Positions 1 through 10,004 are shown, counted from the stretch's first letter. The stretch is 64,000 bases of DNA from Bordetella parapertussis (GCA_945861875.1 CAMAWC010000002.1:1-64000), one strand, 5' to 3'. Translations and numbers: made by a program. Notes: a model not told the origin generated them from the letters alone.

Positions 1-780
1 GGTACCGTGGGCGCCACCGCAGATTTCGCGCTAGTGCTTGAGTACGTCGCCGCCATGCCGGGCATAGAGCGCATCCGCTACAGCACTTCGCATCCGAAAG
101 AGTTCACGCAGCGCCTGATCGACCTTTACGCCAGCGAACCCAAACTGGTAAGCCACGTGCACCTGCCGGTGCAATCCGGTTCGGACCGCGTGCTTGCGGC
201 GATGAAGCGCGGCTACACGGCGCTCGAATACAAATCCATCATCAAGCGCCTGCGCCTGGCACGTCCGGGCATTTCCATCACCTCCGATTTCATCGTCGGC
301 TTTCCCGGCGAGACGGCCGGGGATTTCGCCGACACCCTGGCCCTCATTGCCAAGGTCGGTTTTGACAATTCCTTTTCCTTTCTCTACAGCCCGCGCCCCG
401 GAACCCCTGCGGCGGCGCTGCCGGATGACACCCCGGCCCAGACCAAGGCCGCGCGACTGGCAACCTTGCAAGCGGCGATCGCGGCAAACGAAGCGGCCAT
501 CGGCAAAAGCATGGTCGGCACGGTCCAGCGCGTGCTGGTGGAAGGCCGCGCCAAAAAGAACGCCGATGAACTAGCCGGGCGCACCGACAACAACCGCATC
601 GTCAATTTCCGCGCACCGGCATCGCGCATCGGCAGCTTCATGCAGGTGCGCGTCACCGGCAATCTGGCCCATTCGTTGCGCGGCGAGGCGGTTGAGTCCG
701 GGGCGGCCCGGGGAAATACCACCGGCGATTCACGCCTCAATACGCCGCACTTCCACCCGGTCGCGGGATCTGCAATATGA
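1..780 (+). CDS. miaB: MiaB, tRNA-2-methylthio-N6-dimethylallyladenosine synthase (C-terminal part)
   Basis: The reading frame is open from the window edge, so the gene is cut at its 5' end; the GTG at base 7 is internal. What remains is the second half of the radical-SAM methylthiotransferase core ([30 protein letters not shown]) followed by a TRAM-type RNA-binding tail ([20 protein letters not shown]). The family attaches a methylthio group to i6A37 of tRNAs reading UNN codons. The CxxxCxxC cluster motif must lie outside the window. The stop overlaps the next start (ATGA), and miaB-phoH-ybeY-corC-lnt is a common proteobacterial order. The identification is firm; only the N-terminus is unseen. 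Confidence 0.95.
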   Translation, partial: GTVGATADFALVLEYVAAMPGIERIRYSTSHPKEFTQRLIDLYASEPKLVSHVHLPVQSGSDRVLAAMKRGYTALEYKSIIKRLRLARPGISITSDFIVGFPGETAGDFADTLALIAKVGFDNSFSFLYSPRPGTPAAALPDDTPAQTKAARLATLQAAIAANEAAIGKSMVGTVQRVLVEGRAKKNADELAGRTDNNRIVNFRAPASRIGSFMQVRVTGNLAHSLRGEAVESGAARGNTTGDSRLNTPHFHPVAGSAI

Positions 781-1808
781 GCACCGCAATTGCCAAACCC
801 AGGCCCGTGGAACTCTCGCTTACGCCGGTCGACAACGAGCGCTTGGCCAATTTGTGCGGCCCGCTTGATGAAAACCTGCGCCAGATCGAACTGGCGCTTG
901 ATGTGACCATCGCCAGGCGAGGGGAGCGCTTCAGCCTGCGCGGCGGCGCCGAGCAGACCGCACGCGCCGCACGCCTGCTGCAAAAGTTCTACGACGAGTC
1001 GGCCAACGGCTTGTCGGTCGATACCATCCAGCTCGGCCTGGTCGAATACCAGCTTGCCGCGGCCGAGGAAGACGGCGCGCCCATACTCGTTACGCGCAAG
1101 GCTGATTTACGCGGCCGCACGCCGCGTCAGCGCGCCTACCTCAAGGCCATCCTCGAAAACGACATCAGCTTTGCCATCGGTCCGGCCGGCACGGGCAAGA
1201 CTTATCTTGCCGTCGCCTGTGCTGTCGACCAGCTCGAACGCGATGCGGTCAAACGCATCATCCTGGTCCGCCCCGCGGTCGAGGCCGGCGAGCGGCTGGG
1301 TTTCCTTCCCGGCGACCTGACGCAAAAGGTCGATCCCTACCTGCGTCCGCTGTATGACGCGCTCTACGACCTGATGGGCTTTGACAAGGTCGGCAAGCTG
1401 TTCGAGCGCAACGCCATCGAGGTGGCGCCGCTTGCCTATATGCGCGGCCGCACGCTCAACCACGCCTTCATCATTCTTGACGAGGCGCAGAACACCACGC
1501 CCGAGCAGATGAAAATGTTCCTCACCCGCATCGGCTTTGGCACCAAGGCGGTGATCACCGGCGATGTGACGCAGATCGACCTGCCGCGCGGTGCCAAAAG
1601 CGGCCTCATCGAGGCACGGCGCGTGCTCGCCGAGGTGCGCGGCATCGCCTTTTGCGAATTCCGCAGCGAAGACGTGGTGCGCCATCCGCTGGTGGCGCGC
1701 ATCGTCGATGCGTACGAACAGGAAACAAAGCGGGCCGAAGATGCCGAAAAGAGCGCGACCGACCGGCGCGCGGCGGAGCGCGGCGTTGCGGGCCGCGACC
1801 GCGCATGA
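777..1808 (+). CDS. ybeZ: PhoH-like ATPase (YbeZ)
   Basis: This is a 343-residue PhoH-family P-loop NTPase. A Walker A motif ([11 protein letters not shown], about residue 138) and a Walker B motif (FIILDEAQN, about residue 232) are visible, and the N-terminal part resembles a KH-like RNA-binding segment. In other bacteria the family member beside ybeY is linked to RNA metabolism and works with the YbeY endonuclease; that role here is inferred from synteny. The start overlaps the miaB stop and the stop overlaps the ybeY start, so the three genes are probably translationally coupled. The C-terminal 30 residues are charged and low-complexity. Confidence 0.93.
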   Translation: MSTAIAKPRPVELSLTPVDNERLANLCGPLDENLRQIELALDVTIARRGERFSLRGGAEQTARAARLLQKFYDESANGLSVDTIQLGLVEYQLAAAEEDGAPILVTRKADLRGRTPRQRAYLKAILENDISFAIGPAGTGKTYLAVACAVDQLERDAVKRIILVRPAVEAGERLGFLPGDLTQKVDPYLRPLYDALYDLMGFDKVGKLFERNAIEVAPLAYMRGRTLNHAFIILDEAQNTTPEQMKMFLTRIGFGTKAVITGDVTQIDLPRGAKSGLIEARRVLAEVRGIAFCEFRSEDVVRHPLVARIVDAYEQETKRAEDAEKSATDRRAAERGVAGRDRA

Positions 1809-2275
1809 AACGGGTACGGCGCGCCGCGCCCGCAGGCGCGGACGAAATAGTCATACAGATCGCTTCGCGCGCCAGGGACATACCGGCAGCGGGCACCTTG
1901 CGCCGCTGGGCGCGCGCCGCGCTGGTGACACCAAAGCGCGCGACCCTGACCCTGCGCGTCGTCACCCTCAACGAGGCGCGCTCGCTCAACAGCGCCTATC
2001 GCGGCAAGGACTACGCGACCAATGTGCTCACCTTTACCTATGGCGACGAACCCGCAGGCGGCCTGCACGGCGACATCGTCTTGTGTGCCGCCGTGGTCGC
2101 AGCCGAGGCCCGCAAGCAGGGCAAAACACTGGCAAGCCATTACGCCCACCTGGCGGTGCACGGCGTGCTGCACGCGCAGGGCTACGATCACGAGTGCCCT
2201 GCCGATGCGCGCAGGATGGAAGCGCTTGAAATAAAATTGCTGGCCAAACTCGGGTATGCTGATCCTTACAGGTGA
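1805..2275 (+). CDS. ybeY: YbeY, rRNA maturation endoribonuclease
   Basis: The ATG at 1805 overlaps the phoH stop, giving 156 residues; the ORF track extends further upstream in the same frame, but that part lies inside phoH. The zinc-binding signature is complete (HLAVHGVLHAQGYDH, about residues 115-129), as is the NVLTF segment typical of the family. YbeY is a metal-dependent RNase acting in 16S rRNA 3'-end processing and 70S quality control. The N-terminal 20 residues are arginine- and alanine-rich and not conserved. It is followed by a 105-bp spacer carrying a long imperfect inverted repeat before corC. Confidence 0.94.
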   Translation: MKRVRRAAPAGADEIVIQIASRARDIPAAGTLRRWARAALVTPKRATLTLRVVTLNEARSLNSAYRGKDYATNVLTFTYGDEPAGGLHGDIVLCAAVVAAEARKQGKTLASHYAHLAVHGVLHAQGYDHECPADARRMEALEIKLLAKLGYADPYR

Positions 2276-2283
2276 AAATATCG

Positions 2284-2374
2284 GTGAAAAGTGAAAGGTG
2301 AAAGGTGAGAAATTCACCGCGGCAACACGCGGACGTTGATGTTCACCATTCACTTTTCACCTTTCACTCTTCAC
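2284..2374. repeat. Long imperfect inverted repeat built of GTGAAA-type units
   Basis: Between ybeY and corC the left arm reads GTGAAAAGTGAAAGGTGAAA and continues GGTGA. The right arm, read on the other strand, is GTGAAGAGTGAAAGGTGAAA followed by AGTGAATGG. The arms match at nearly every position over about 25 bp and enclose a GC-rich loop. Each arm is itself a tandem of 7-8 bp GTGAAA(A/G) units. The RNA would form a long hairpin ending seven bases before the corC ATG, so it could affect termination or translation; this is inference. Confidence 0.7.
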
Positions 2375-2380
2375 TGCCCC

Positions 2381-3214
2381 ATGGACGACAGCCCCCACCC
2401 CAAACCGACCCTGCTCGAGCGCCTCTCGGCGCTGATCATGCGCGAACCCGAGGATCGCGAGCAGCTGATAGAACTGCTGCACTCGGCCTTCGAACGCAAC
2501 CTGCTCGACGCCGACGCGCTGGCGATGATCGAAGGGGCGATGCAGGTGTCGGAAATGCAGGTGCGCGACATCATGATTCCGCGCGCCCAGATGGACATGG
2601 TCGACATCAACGAGACGCCGGACCAGTTCATCCCCCACGTCATCGCCACCGCCCACTCGCGCTTCCCGGTGATGGACAAGAGCCGCGACGAGGTGATCGG
2701 CATCCTGCTGGCCAAGGACCTGCTGCGCTACTACGCCGGCGAGGAAGAGTTCAACGTGCGCGAAATGCTGCGCCCGGCGGTATTCGTGCCCGAAGCCAAG
2801 CGCCTTAACGTCCTGCTGCGCGAGTTTCGCGCCAAGCGCAACCATATGGCGGTGGTAGTGGACGAATACGGCGGCGTGGCCGGACTTGTCACGATCGAAG
2901 ACGTGCTCGAGCAGATCGTCGGCGAGATCGAGGACGAGTACGACTTTGACGACACCGGTGACAACATCCTCGCCGAACCGCGCGGGCGCTTTCGCGTCAA
3001 GGCGCAGACCGAGATCGATGATTTCGACAAGGTTTTCGGCACCGCGTTTGCCGGCCAGGACTTCGACACGGTCGGCGGCCTCGTAATCGCGCGCTTCGGG
3101 CACCTGCCAAAACGCGGCGAGAGCATTCTGGTCGACGGCCTGAAATTCATGGTGCTGCGCGCGGACAGCCGCCGCCTGCACAGCGTCCAGGTCGAGCGCG
3201 TCAAGCCGCTCTGA
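2381..3214 (+). CDS. corC: CorC/HlyC-type transporter-associated CBS protein
   Basis: I chose the ATG at 2381 (MDDSPHPKPTLLERL), giving 277 residues; the upstream in-frame ATG at 2336 would translate the inverted repeat. The protein has an N-terminal cytoplasmic helix region, two CBS domains (about residues 65-185, with VRDIMIPRAQMDMVD and VVVDEYGGVAGLVTIEDVLE) and a C-terminal CorC_HlyC domain (FDTVGGLVIARFGHLPKRGE). Family members are linked to Mg2+/Co2+ efflux or membrane-protein maintenance. Its position upstream of lnt is conserved in many proteobacteria. Confidence 0.92.
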   Translation: MDDSPHPKPTLLERLSALIMREPEDREQLIELLHSAFERNLLDADALAMIEGAMQVSEMQVRDIMIPRAQMDMVDINETPDQFIPHVIATAHSRFPVMDKSRDEVIGILLAKDLLRYYAGEEEFNVREMLRPAVFVPEAKRLNVLLREFRAKRNHMAVVVDEYGGVAGLVTIEDVLEQIVGEIEDEYDFDDTGDNILAEPRGRFRVKAQTEIDDFDKVFGTAFAGQDFDTVGGLVIARFGHLPKRGESILVDGLKFMVLRADSRRLHSVQVERVKPL

Positions 3215-3234
3215 CCTGCTAAGACCTCCCTGAA

Positions 3235-3317
3235 TCATGACAGACACCCCACACCCGTTCGCCCTGAGCCTGTTGAAGGGCTTCGACAGGCTCAGCCCGA
3301 ACGGGGTGCTGTCATGA
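3235..3317. repeat. REP-like palindromic intergenic element
   Basis: A large imperfect palindrome lies between corC and lnt. The left arm is TCATGACAG...CGTTCGCCCTGAGCCTGTTGAAGG and the right arm is CTTCGACAGGCTCAGCCCGAACG...CTGTCATGA. The core (GTTCGCCCTGAGC / GCTCAGCCCGAAC) resembles a palindrome I know as a dispersed repeat in many GC-rich proteobacterial genomes. It ends one base before the TTG used as the lnt start in the ORF track. It may act as a terminator or mRNA-end stabiliser for corC; mobility as a REP/REPIN unit is inference. Confidence 0.75.
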
Positions 3318-3318
3318 C

Positions 3319-4848
3319 TTGCGAAAACACAAACAAGACATAAGGGTGTCGCTACTCCACCGTCTCCGCTTCGCACCGCTCGCAGCGCTGCTGGGCGCGT
3401 TGAGCGTAGCAGGCTTCGCCCCGCTCAACTGGTTTGCCGTTCCCGTGCTTGCGCTGGCGGGACTGTTCCTGATCTGGCACAAGGCGGCGACGGCGCGCGA
3501 GGCCGCGCTGGCCGGATTCGCCTTCGGGCTTGGCCTGTTCGGCACCGGCGTCTCCTGGGTCTATGTCAGCCTGCACGATTACGGCATGATGCCCGCGCCC
3601 CTGGCGGCGCTCGCCACGCTGCTCTTTTGCGCCTATCTCGCGCTGCATCCGGCCCTGGTCGGCTGGCTGCAGGCAAAACTGCGCATGCCTTTACGATGGC
3701 GCATGCTGGCCGCCGTACCGGCGCTGTGGGTGATTACGGAATGGCTGCGACTCTGGGTATGGACCGGATTCCCGTGGCTTGCGCTCGGCTACTCGCAACT
3801 CGACAGCCCGCTTGGCGGCTTCGCCCCGGTGCTTGGCGTCTACGGGGTGTCGCTGGCGGCGTGCGTGGTCGCGGCGCTTATCAGCGTGGCTCTTATCGAA
3901 CGCGGACTGACGTTGTTCGTCGCAGCGGCTGTGGTCGTCGCACTGGGTCTCACCGGGTACGGATTGGGCCGGGTCGCCTGGACACAAGCGGCCGGCGAAG
4001 CGCTGACGGTGCGCCTCCTGCAGGGCAACATCCCGCAGGAAATGAAATTCGTCGAGGGCCGCTACCAGGCCACCCTGGAAACCTATGCCCGACTTGCTCA
4101 GCAGGCGGACAATGCGCCCCGCGCGCGCCTCATTGTCATGCCGGAAACCGCCATCCCGAGGTTTCTCGACACCGTCGACCCGGCCTACCTCGCCCGACTT
4201 GAGGGCATTGCCAGGAAAAACCAGGGTGACCTGCTCGCCGGCGTTCCGGCGCGTGACGCCGCCGGCCGCTATTACAACGGCGTGGTGAGCCTGGGCAGTA
4301 CACCGACCCAAAGTTACGCCAAATCCCACTTGGTGCCATTTGGCGAATTCATACCGCCGGGCTTTGGCTGGATCATCAACGTGTTGAAAATTCCACTGGC
4401 CGACTTCAGCTCCGGCGGTGCCGAACAGCAGCCGCTGGCGGTGGCCGGACAGCGGGTGGCGGTCAACGTCTGCTACGAAGATGCCTTTGGCGAGGAAATC
4501 ATCCGCCAGTTGCCCACAGCGACCCTGCTTGCCAACGTCAGCAACGTGGCGTGGTTTGGCAACTCGCTCGCGCCCGAGCAGCACCTGGACATGTCACGCA
4601 TGCGCTCCGTCGAAACCGGGCGCGTCATGCTGCGCGCAACCAATACCGGCGTCACCGCCATCATCGATGAGAAGGGCCGCGTGACGGCACGCCTGCCGGC
4701 CTTCACCGAGGGCGCGCTCAGCGGCACGGCGATGGGACACACCGGCGCGACGCCTTATGTGCGCGTCGGCAACTACCCCGTGGTGCTGCTTTGTTTCATG
4801 CTGATCGCCTGGTGCGCGTTCAGCCCCGGCGGCCGGCGGCGGCGATGA
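3319..4848 (+). CDS. lnt: Lnt, apolipoprotein N-acyltransferase
   Basis: This inner-membrane enzyme adds the third acyl chain to lipoprotein N-termini. The N-terminal half has several hydrophobic helices, and the C-terminal half is a nitrilase-like domain with the catalytic Glu (IVMPETAIPRF), Lys (SYAKSHLVPFGE) and Cys (VNVCYEDAFGE). Length is about 509 residues, normal for the family. The start is uncertain: TTG at 3319 abuts the palindrome, while GTG at 3346 gives MSLLHRLRF and looks more like a family N-terminus. It follows corC, as in many proteobacteria. Confidence 0.94.
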   Translation: MRKHKQDIRVSLLHRLRFAPLAALLGALSVAGFAPLNWFAVPVLALAGLFLIWHKAATAREAALAGFAFGLGLFGTGVSWVYVSLHDYGMMPAPLAALATLLFCAYLALHPALVGWLQAKLRMPLRWRMLAAVPALWVITEWLRLWVWTGFPWLALGYSQLDSPLGGFAPVLGVYGVSLAACVVAALISVALIERGLTLFVAAAVVVALGLTGYGLGRVAWTQAAGEALTVRLLQGNIPQEMKFVEGRYQATLETYARLAQQADNAPRARLIVMPETAIPRFLDTVDPAYLARLEGIARKNQGDLLAGVPARDAAGRYYNGVVSLGSTPTQSYAKSHLVPFGEFIPPGFGWIINVLKIPLADFSSGGAEQQPLAVAGQRVAVNVCYEDAFGEEIIRQLPTATLLANVSNVAWFGNSLAPEQHLDMSRMRSVETGRVMLRATNTGVTAIIDEKGRVTARLPAFTEGALSGTAMGHTGATPYVRVGNYPVVLLCFMLIAWCAFSPGGRRRR

Positions 4849-4947
4849 CCATCCGGATTGCCTGAATTTTTTTCCGGCTGCCGCGCAGGTCGCGTCATCA
4901 CGACGCGATGTGCGACCGCAGCTTTATCGTTCCGCGCTGAAAGCCAG

Positions 4948-4953
4948 TAAAAT
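4948..4953 (+). promoter_or_regulatory. Possible -10 box for glyQ
   Basis: TAAAAT in the context AGTAAAATC lies 12 bases before the ATG at 4966 and 21 before the ATG at 4975. No good -35 is visible. A transcript from here would have a very short leader, and no Shine-Dalgarno sequence is evident. Confidence 0.3.
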
Positions 4954-4974
4954 CACGCTTTGACGATGCACATC

Positions 4975-5916
4975 ATGCTGACCTTCCAACAAATCATTCT
5001 TCGCCTGCAGGACTACTGGGCGCGCCAGGGCTGCGCCCTGCTGCAACCCTACGACATGGAAGTGGGCGCCGGCACTTCGCACACCGCGACCTTTCTTCGC
5101 GCCATCGGCCCCGAGCCCTGGCGCGCCGCCTATGTGCAGCCGTCACGCCGCCCCAAGGACGGGCGCTACGGTGAAAATCCCAACCGCATGCAGCACTACT
5201 ACCAGTACCAGGTGGTGCTCAAACCCTCCCCGCTCGATATCGTCGACTTGTACATCGGCTCGCTCAAGGACCTGGGCATCAACCCGCAGGAGCATGACAT
5301 CCGTTTTGTCGAGGACGACTGGGAGAACCCGACCCTTGGCGCGTGGGGTCTTGGCTGGGAGGTCTGGCTCAACGGCATGGAGGTGACGCAGTTCACCTAC
5401 TTCCAGCAGGTCGGCGGCCTCGAGTGCAAGCCCATCACCGGCGAAATCACCTACGGCATCGAGCGCCTGGCGATGTACCTGCAGAACGTGCAGAATGTCT
5501 TCGACCTGAAATGGACCGACAAGCTCACCTACGGCGATGTCTATCACCAGAACGAGGTGGAGCAGTCGGCCTACAACTTCGAGCACTCCGATGCGCCCAT
5601 GCTGTTCCAGCATTTTGGCGACCACGAAAAGGACGCCAAGCGCCTGATAGCGGCAAAGCTCGCGCTGCCGGCCTACGAAAAAGTGCTCAAGGCGGCGCAC
5701 ACCTTCAACCTGCTCGACGCGCGCGGCGCGATCTCGGTCACCGAGCGCGCCGCCTACATCGGCCGCATACGCAACCTGGCACGTGCCGTGTCGCAGTCCT
5801 ACTACGACTCGCGCCTGCGCAAGGAATTCCCGATGTGCGCACCGGGGGAATTGCAAAGGCTGGGCATGGATCTGGCGCAACTCAAGGCTTCGCTCACGGA
5901 ACGGGAGCAGGCATGA
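4975..5916 (+). CDS. glyQ: GlyQ, glycyl-tRNA synthetase alpha subunit
   Basis: This is the catalytic subunit of the bacterial alpha2beta2 glycyl-tRNA synthetase, which activates glycine and charges tRNA-Gly. The class II signatures are clear ([33 protein letters not shown]). I chose the ATG at 4975 ([15 protein letters not shown], 313 residues) because it matches betaproteobacterial GlyQ N-termini; ATG 4966 and TTG 4960 are in frame. The stop overlaps the glyS start by 4 bp, which fits production of the two subunits in equal amounts. Confidence 0.97.
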   Translation: MLTFQQIILRLQDYWARQGCALLQPYDMEVGAGTSHTATFLRAIGPEPWRAAYVQPSRRPKDGRYGENPNRMQHYYQYQVVLKPSPLDIVDLYIGSLKDLGINPQEHDIRFVEDDWENPTLGAWGLGWEVWLNGMEVTQFTYFQQVGGLECKPITGEITYGIERLAMYLQNVQNVFDLKWTDKLTYGDVYHQNEVEQSAYNFEHSDAPMLFQHFGDHEKDAKRLIAAKLALPAYEKVLKAAHTFNLLDARGAISVTERAAYIGRIRNLARAVSQSYYDSRLRKEFPMCAPGELQRLGMDLAQLKASLTEREQA

Positions 5917-8009
5917 GCGACAGCCTGCTGGTGGAGTTGTTTACGGAGGAATTGCCACCAAAAGTCCTCAACGCGCTTGGCGTCAATTTCGCCAGCACTA
6001 TCTTTGAAGAACTAAAGACCGCCGGCTTCGTCGCGCCGACCGTTGTCCATCGCGATTTCGCGACACCGCGGCGCCTTGCGGTGCTGATTCCAGCGGTAAA
6101 AGCGCAATCCGCCGAACACTCTGAAACCAAAAAGCTGATGCCGGCCAAAGTCGGTTTCGATGCCGCCGGCAAGCCCAGTCCGGCCCTCATCAAACGGCTG
6201 GAAAAGGAAGGCGTCAACCCGGGCAGCGCGAAACTGGAACGCAATACCGAAGGCGGCACCGAATACGTCTACCTGCACCAGGTGGTGCCGGGCATGCCAC
6301 TCGCGACAGCCTTGCAGTCTGCCCTGGAAAAAGCCGTCACCCGCCTGCCCATACCCAAGTTGATGAGCTACCAGCTCGCCGACGGGGCAAGCACGGTGCA
6401 GTTCGTACGCCCTGCGCACGGCCTGGTCGCCCTGCACGGCGAGAAAATCGTCGACGTGGCCATACTCGGACTCAAGGCCGGGCGCATCACACACGGCCAT
6501 CGCTTCCAGGGAGCGAGGGACATCGCAATCGCGCGGTCCGATGCCTACGAGGAGGCCCTCGCCGCCGAAGGCAAGGTGGTTGCCTCTTTCGGCGAACGCC
6601 TTGCGACGATCGAACGCGGATTGCGGGAGAAAGCGGCAGCGCTCCACGCGTTTCTCGGCCACGAAGAGGACGTTGCCCTGCTTCTCAATGAGGTGGCCGC
6701 GCTGGTCGAGCGGCCGGCCATATATGCCGGCGAGTTCGACGCGGAATTCCTGGTGGTGCCGCAGGAGTGCCTGATCCTGACCATGCGCGCCAATCAGAAG
6801 TATTTCCCGCTCTTCGATGCTGCCGGAAAACTCACCAACCGCTTCCTCATCGTCAGCAACATGCAGGTCGAGGACCCGCATCACATCATCGAGGGCAATG
6901 AGCGCGTGGTGCGGCCGCGCCTCGCCGATGCGCGTTTCTTTTTTGAAACGGACAAGAAAACACTGCTTGCCACGCGCGTCGAGCAATTGCGCGCAGTCGT
7001 CTACCACAACAAGCTTGGCAGCCAGCTCGATCGCATCGGCCGCGTGCGCAAGCTCGCCACCGCCATCGCCGGCCTGACCGGCACCGACGCGGCGCTCGCC
7101 GACCGTGCCGCGCTGCTTGCCAAGGGCGACCTTGTCACCAACATGGTGGGCGAATTTCCGGAACTGCAGGGCATCATGGGGCGCTATTACGCGCTGGCTG
7201 ACGGCGAGGACCCGCGCGTCGCCGCCGCCATCGAGGAGCATTACCAGCCGCGCTTTGCCGGTGACGCACTGCCCTCAAACGATATCAGTGTTGCGCTGGC
7301 GCTGGCTGACAAACTGGAAACCCTGGCCGGCATGTTCGGCATCGGCCAGTTGCCCACCGGAGACAAAGACCCGTTCGCGCTGCGCCGCCACGCGTTGGGC
7401 GTGCTGCGTATCCTGATCGAGAAAAAGCTCGCCGTGAAACTCGAGACCCTCATTGCCGCGGCCTTCGATGCTTTTGCGGGCAGCAGTGCCAAGGCAATGC
7501 CGGCCGAGCTGACGGAGTTCGTGTACGACCGCCTGCGCGGCTACCTGCGCGAACTCGGCTATTCGACCAATGAGGTCGAGGCCGTCGTCAGTCTGAAACC
7601 GGAACCGGTTTCGGCCGTTCCGGCGCGCCTCGAAGCCGTACGGGCCTTTGCCGCGCTGCCCGAGGCGGCAAGCCTTGCCGCCGCCAACAAACGCACCGGC
7701 AATATCCTGAAAAAGGCCGAGGGAAGCGCCACTCCGGTCGATGCGTCCCTGCTCGTCGAGCCGGCCGAAAAGGCGCTCGCCGGCATCGTCGACCAATTGC
7801 GCCCTGATTTGCAACAGCGCTTTGCCGAAGGCGACTACGCCGGCACACTCAAACTGCTGGCCCAGGCCAGAGAACCGGTGGACGCCTTTTTTACCGACGT
7901 CATGGTCATGGCCGAAGACCCGAAACTGCGCGCCAACCGCATCGCCCTGCTGCGTGAACTGCACGGACTGATGAACCAGGTGGCGGACATCTCCAAACTT
8001 GCCGCATGA
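5913..8009 (+). CDS. glyS: GlyS, glycyl-tRNA synthetase beta subunit
   Basis: The real start is the ATG at 5913 ([17 protein letters not shown]), giving 698 residues. The 888-residue track entry only reads backward through glyQ in another frame. The beta subunit carries the tRNA-recognition region, an HD-like domain and a C-terminal anticodon-binding domain (DALR-like segment [22 protein letters not shown]). Recognisable blocks include [21 protein letters not shown] and [15 protein letters not shown]. The gene overlaps both glyQ and gmhB by 4 bp, starting a compact operon that continues through plsC. Confidence 0.96.
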   Translation: MSDSLLVELFTEELPPKVLNALGVNFASTIFEELKTAGFVAPTVVHRDFATPRRLAVLIPAVKAQSAEHSETKKLMPAKVGFDAAGKPSPALIKRLEKEGVNPGSAKLERNTEGGTEYVYLHQVVPGMPLATALQSALEKAVTRLPIPKLMSYQLADGASTVQFVRPAHGLVALHGEKIVDVAILGLKAGRITHGHRFQGARDIAIARSDAYEEALAAEGKVVASFGERLATIERGLREKAAALHAFLGHEEDVALLLNEVAALVERPAIYAGEFDAEFLVVPQECLILTMRANQKYFPLFDAAGKLTNRFLIVSNMQVEDPHHIIEGNERVVRPRLADARFFFETDKKTLLATRVEQLRAVVYHNKLGSQLDRIGRVRKLATAIAGLTGTDAALADRAALLAKGDLVTNMVGEFPELQGIMGRYYALADGEDPRVAAAIEEHYQPRFAGDALPSNDISVALALADKLETLAGMFGIGQLPTGDKDPFALRRHALGVLRILIEKKLAVKLETLIAAAFDAFAGSSAKAMPAELTEFVYDRLRGYLRELGYSTNEVEAVVSLKPEPVSAVPARLEAVRAFAALPEAASLAAANKRTGNILKKAEGSATPVDASLLVEPAEKALAGIVDQLRPDLQQRFAEGDYAGTLKLLAQAREPVDAFFTDVMVMAEDPKLRANRIALLRELHGLMNQVADISKLAA

Positions 8010-8539
8010 AGCTTCTGATCCTCGACCGCGACGGCGTCATCAACAAGGACAGCGACCAGTACATCAAGAGTCCGGATGAGTGGCGGCCGCTGCCCGGCAG
8101 TATTGAAGCCATCGCCCTGCTGACCCAGGCCGGTTATCGTATCGTGGTTGCGACCAACCAGTCGGGCATAGCCCGCGGCCTGTTTGACATGGCCACGCTC
8201 AACGCCATCCACAACAAGATGCACAAGACCGTGAACCAGGCCGGCGGCCGCATCGAAGCGGTATTCTTCTGCCCCGACACCGACGAGTCCAGGTCGCCCT
8301 GTCGCAAACCCAGTCCCGGCATGTTCCACGCCATTGCGGAGCGCTTCAACACATCGCTGACCAATGTGCCGGCCGTGGGAGATGCGCTGCGCGACCTGCA
8401 GGCGGCGGCAGCGGTGGGGGCCAGGCCCCTGCTGGTGCTGACCGGAAAAGGAAAAAAGACCAACGCCGCCGGCAAGCTACCGGTCGGGACGGAAACCTTC
8501 GCCGACCTTGCCGCCGTGGCGCAGGCACTGACCGCATGA
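8006..8539 (+). CDS. gmhB: GmhB, D-glycero-beta-D-manno-heptose 1,7-bisphosphate 7-phosphatase
   Basis: This is a 177-residue HAD-superfamily phosphatase of the ADP-heptose (LPS inner core) pathway. The nucleophile motif (LILDRDGVIN, D7/D9), the second HAD motif (VVATNQSGIARG) and the KPSPGM lysine region are present. The zinc loop looks incomplete: the usual CxH...CxC pattern appears as CPDTDESRSPCRKP, with only two cysteines and no histidine. It sits between glyS and plsC with 4-bp overlaps. A related HAD phosphatase with another substrate is possible, but the context fits GmhB. Confidence 0.88.
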   Translation: MKLLILDRDGVINKDSDQYIKSPDEWRPLPGSIEAIALLTQAGYRIVVATNQSGIARGLFDMATLNAIHNKMHKTVNQAGGRIEAVFFCPDTDESRSPCRKPSPGMFHAIAERFNTSLTNVPAVGDALRDLQAAAAVGARPLLVLTGKGKKTNAAGKLPVGTETFADLAAVAQALTA

Positions 8540-9249
8540 TTTTTTTGCGCTCCCTTGCCTTTGCCATCGCGCTCCTCATCATCACGCCGCCTTACGCACT
8601 GATCGCCCTCGCCTCATTTCCATTGCCGCGCATGCTGCGCTACCGCATCATTTCGGGCTGGTCGCGCATGGTCATCGCACTGGCGGCCGTGTTGTGCGGC
8701 ATACGCTACCGCGTCGAGGGACTGGAGTACCTCCCCGACACGCCGTCCATCATCCTGTCCAAACACCAATCGGCATGGGAAACCATTGCCTTCCAGGCGA
8801 TTTTTCCGCCGCAGGTGCTGGTGCTCAAGCGCGAACTGCTTTGGATTCCTTTTTTTGGCTGGGGTCTTGCCCTGATGAGCCCGATTGCCATCAATCGCGC
8901 GCGCGGTCGCGAGGCCTTGCGCCGTATCGCCGAAAAAGGCGCGCAACGCTTCAAACAGGGGTTCTGGATCACCATGTTCCCGGAGGGAACGCGCATCGCC
9001 CCCGGCGCGCGCGGGAATTACCACGCCGGCGGCGCCTGGCTGGCGGTAAAACTCAATGCGCCGATTTTGCCGGTCGCCCACAACGCCGGACTGTGCTGGC
9101 CCAAGAACGCCTTCATCAAACGCCCCGGGCTGGTGACCGTGTCGATAGGCAAGCCCATCGCTCCTTCCGGACGCGGTGCCGAGGAACTGATCACCGAAGT
9201 CGAGAGCTGGATTGAAAACCGCATGCAAATACTGGACGCGCAGCGATGA
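8536..9249 (+). CDS. plsC: 1-acyl-sn-glycerol-3-phosphate acyltransferase (PlsC family)
   Basis: This 237-residue membrane-associated acyltransferase has an N-terminal hydrophobic segment. The catalytic block appears as KHQSAWET, a variant of NHxxxxD/E, and the acceptor-binding block as FPEGTRIAPG. It should convert lysophosphatidate to phosphatidate in phospholipid synthesis. It overlaps gmhB and the next gene by 4 bp. Acyl-chain specificity cannot be read from the sequence. A second plsC paralogue elsewhere in the genome is possible. Confidence 0.9.
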   Translation: MIFLRSLAFAIALLIITPPYALIALASFPLPRMLRYRIISGWSRMVIALAAVLCGIRYRVEGLEYLPDTPSIILSKHQSAWETIAFQAIFPPQVLVLKRELLWIPFFGWGLALMSPIAINRARGREALRRIAEKGAQRFKQGFWITMFPEGTRIAPGARGNYHAGGAWLAVKLNAPILPVAHNAGLCWPKNAFIKRPGLVTVSIGKPIAPSGRGAEELITEVESWIENRMQILDAQR

Positions 9250-10004
9250 GCCTGTTTGACCTGCCGCTGTTCGTGTCGAAAATCGCGCCAAAACTGCGCG
9301 CGCCGGAAGATACGCTGCGCTCGGTCCACCTGCCCGAAGGCCCGCTGCCCTATCGCCTGGTGCGTCGAAAACGCCGGACCATCGCGCTCACGGTGGACCA
9401 CGAAGGCATCACCGCCGCGGCGCCGCGCTGGGTCAGCCTGGGGGAAATCGAGACCTTCATCCGGCTCAAGGAGGCCTGGCTACGCAAACGACTTGCCGAA
9501 GCCGGGCAGCCCGTCAGCTTCGAGTGGCGGGCCGGGGCGCGCCTCGCCTGGTTGGGCGGGGAGGTCACGCTGTTGCCCGATGCGATGGCACGGATGCCCT
9601 GCCTGGACGGCGACACGCTACGGGTGGGGCTGCCACCCGAGTCGGCAGCTGAAGAATGGCGCGAAACCGTACTCACATGGATGCGTGCCGAAGCCCTGGC
9701 ACTGTTTCGCGAGCGGGCCGCCAGGATGGCCCCATTGCTGGGCGTCGGGGTTCCGCCGATCCGGCTTTCCAACTCCAAATCTCAGTGGGGCAGTTGTTCG
9801 GCGAGCGGTCGCGTACTGCTGTGCTGGCGCCTGTCGCACCTGCCGTTGCCGCTGGTCGATTATGTCGTGGCGCACGAACTTGCCCATTTGCTGCAACTTA
9901 ATCACTCCAGGCGTTTCTGGGCGCTGGTCGGGCAGTTGTGCCCGGACTATGTCGCGGCGAGAAAGGAACTCAACCGGCTGGGCAGGAAGCTGCCCGTTCT
10001 TTGA
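9246..10004 (+). CDS. YgjP/SprT-like metallopeptidase (DUF45, M48-type)
   Basis: The 252-residue protein has the zinc-peptidase signature [16 protein letters not shown] (HExxH plus a downstream His) near its C-terminus and the family block [22 protein letters not shown]. The N-terminal half carries [19 protein letters not shown], typical of YgjP-like proteins. Its substrate is unknown. It has no signal peptide, so it is likely cytoplasmic. It overlaps plsC by 4 bp as the last member of the glyQ operon; gloA follows after 55 bp with its own strong ribosome-binding site. Confidence 0.88.
   Translation: MSLFDLPLFVSKIAPKLRAPEDTLRSVHLPEGPLPYRLVRRKRRTIALTVDHEGITAAAPRWVSLGEIETFIRLKEAWLRKRLAEAGQPVSFEWRAGARLAWLGGEVTLLPDAMARMPCLDGDTLRVGLPPESAAEEWRETVLTWMRAEALALFRERAARMAPLLGVGVPPIRLSNSKSQWGSCSASGRVLLCWRLSHLPLPLVDYVVAHELAHLLQLNHSRRFWALVGQLCPDYVAARKELNRLGRKLPVL

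Noticed and set aside
5343-5912. 888-residue ORF starting inside glyQ
   Set aside because: Only the part from 5913 matches GlyS; the upstream 190 codons are a shadow frame of glyQ.
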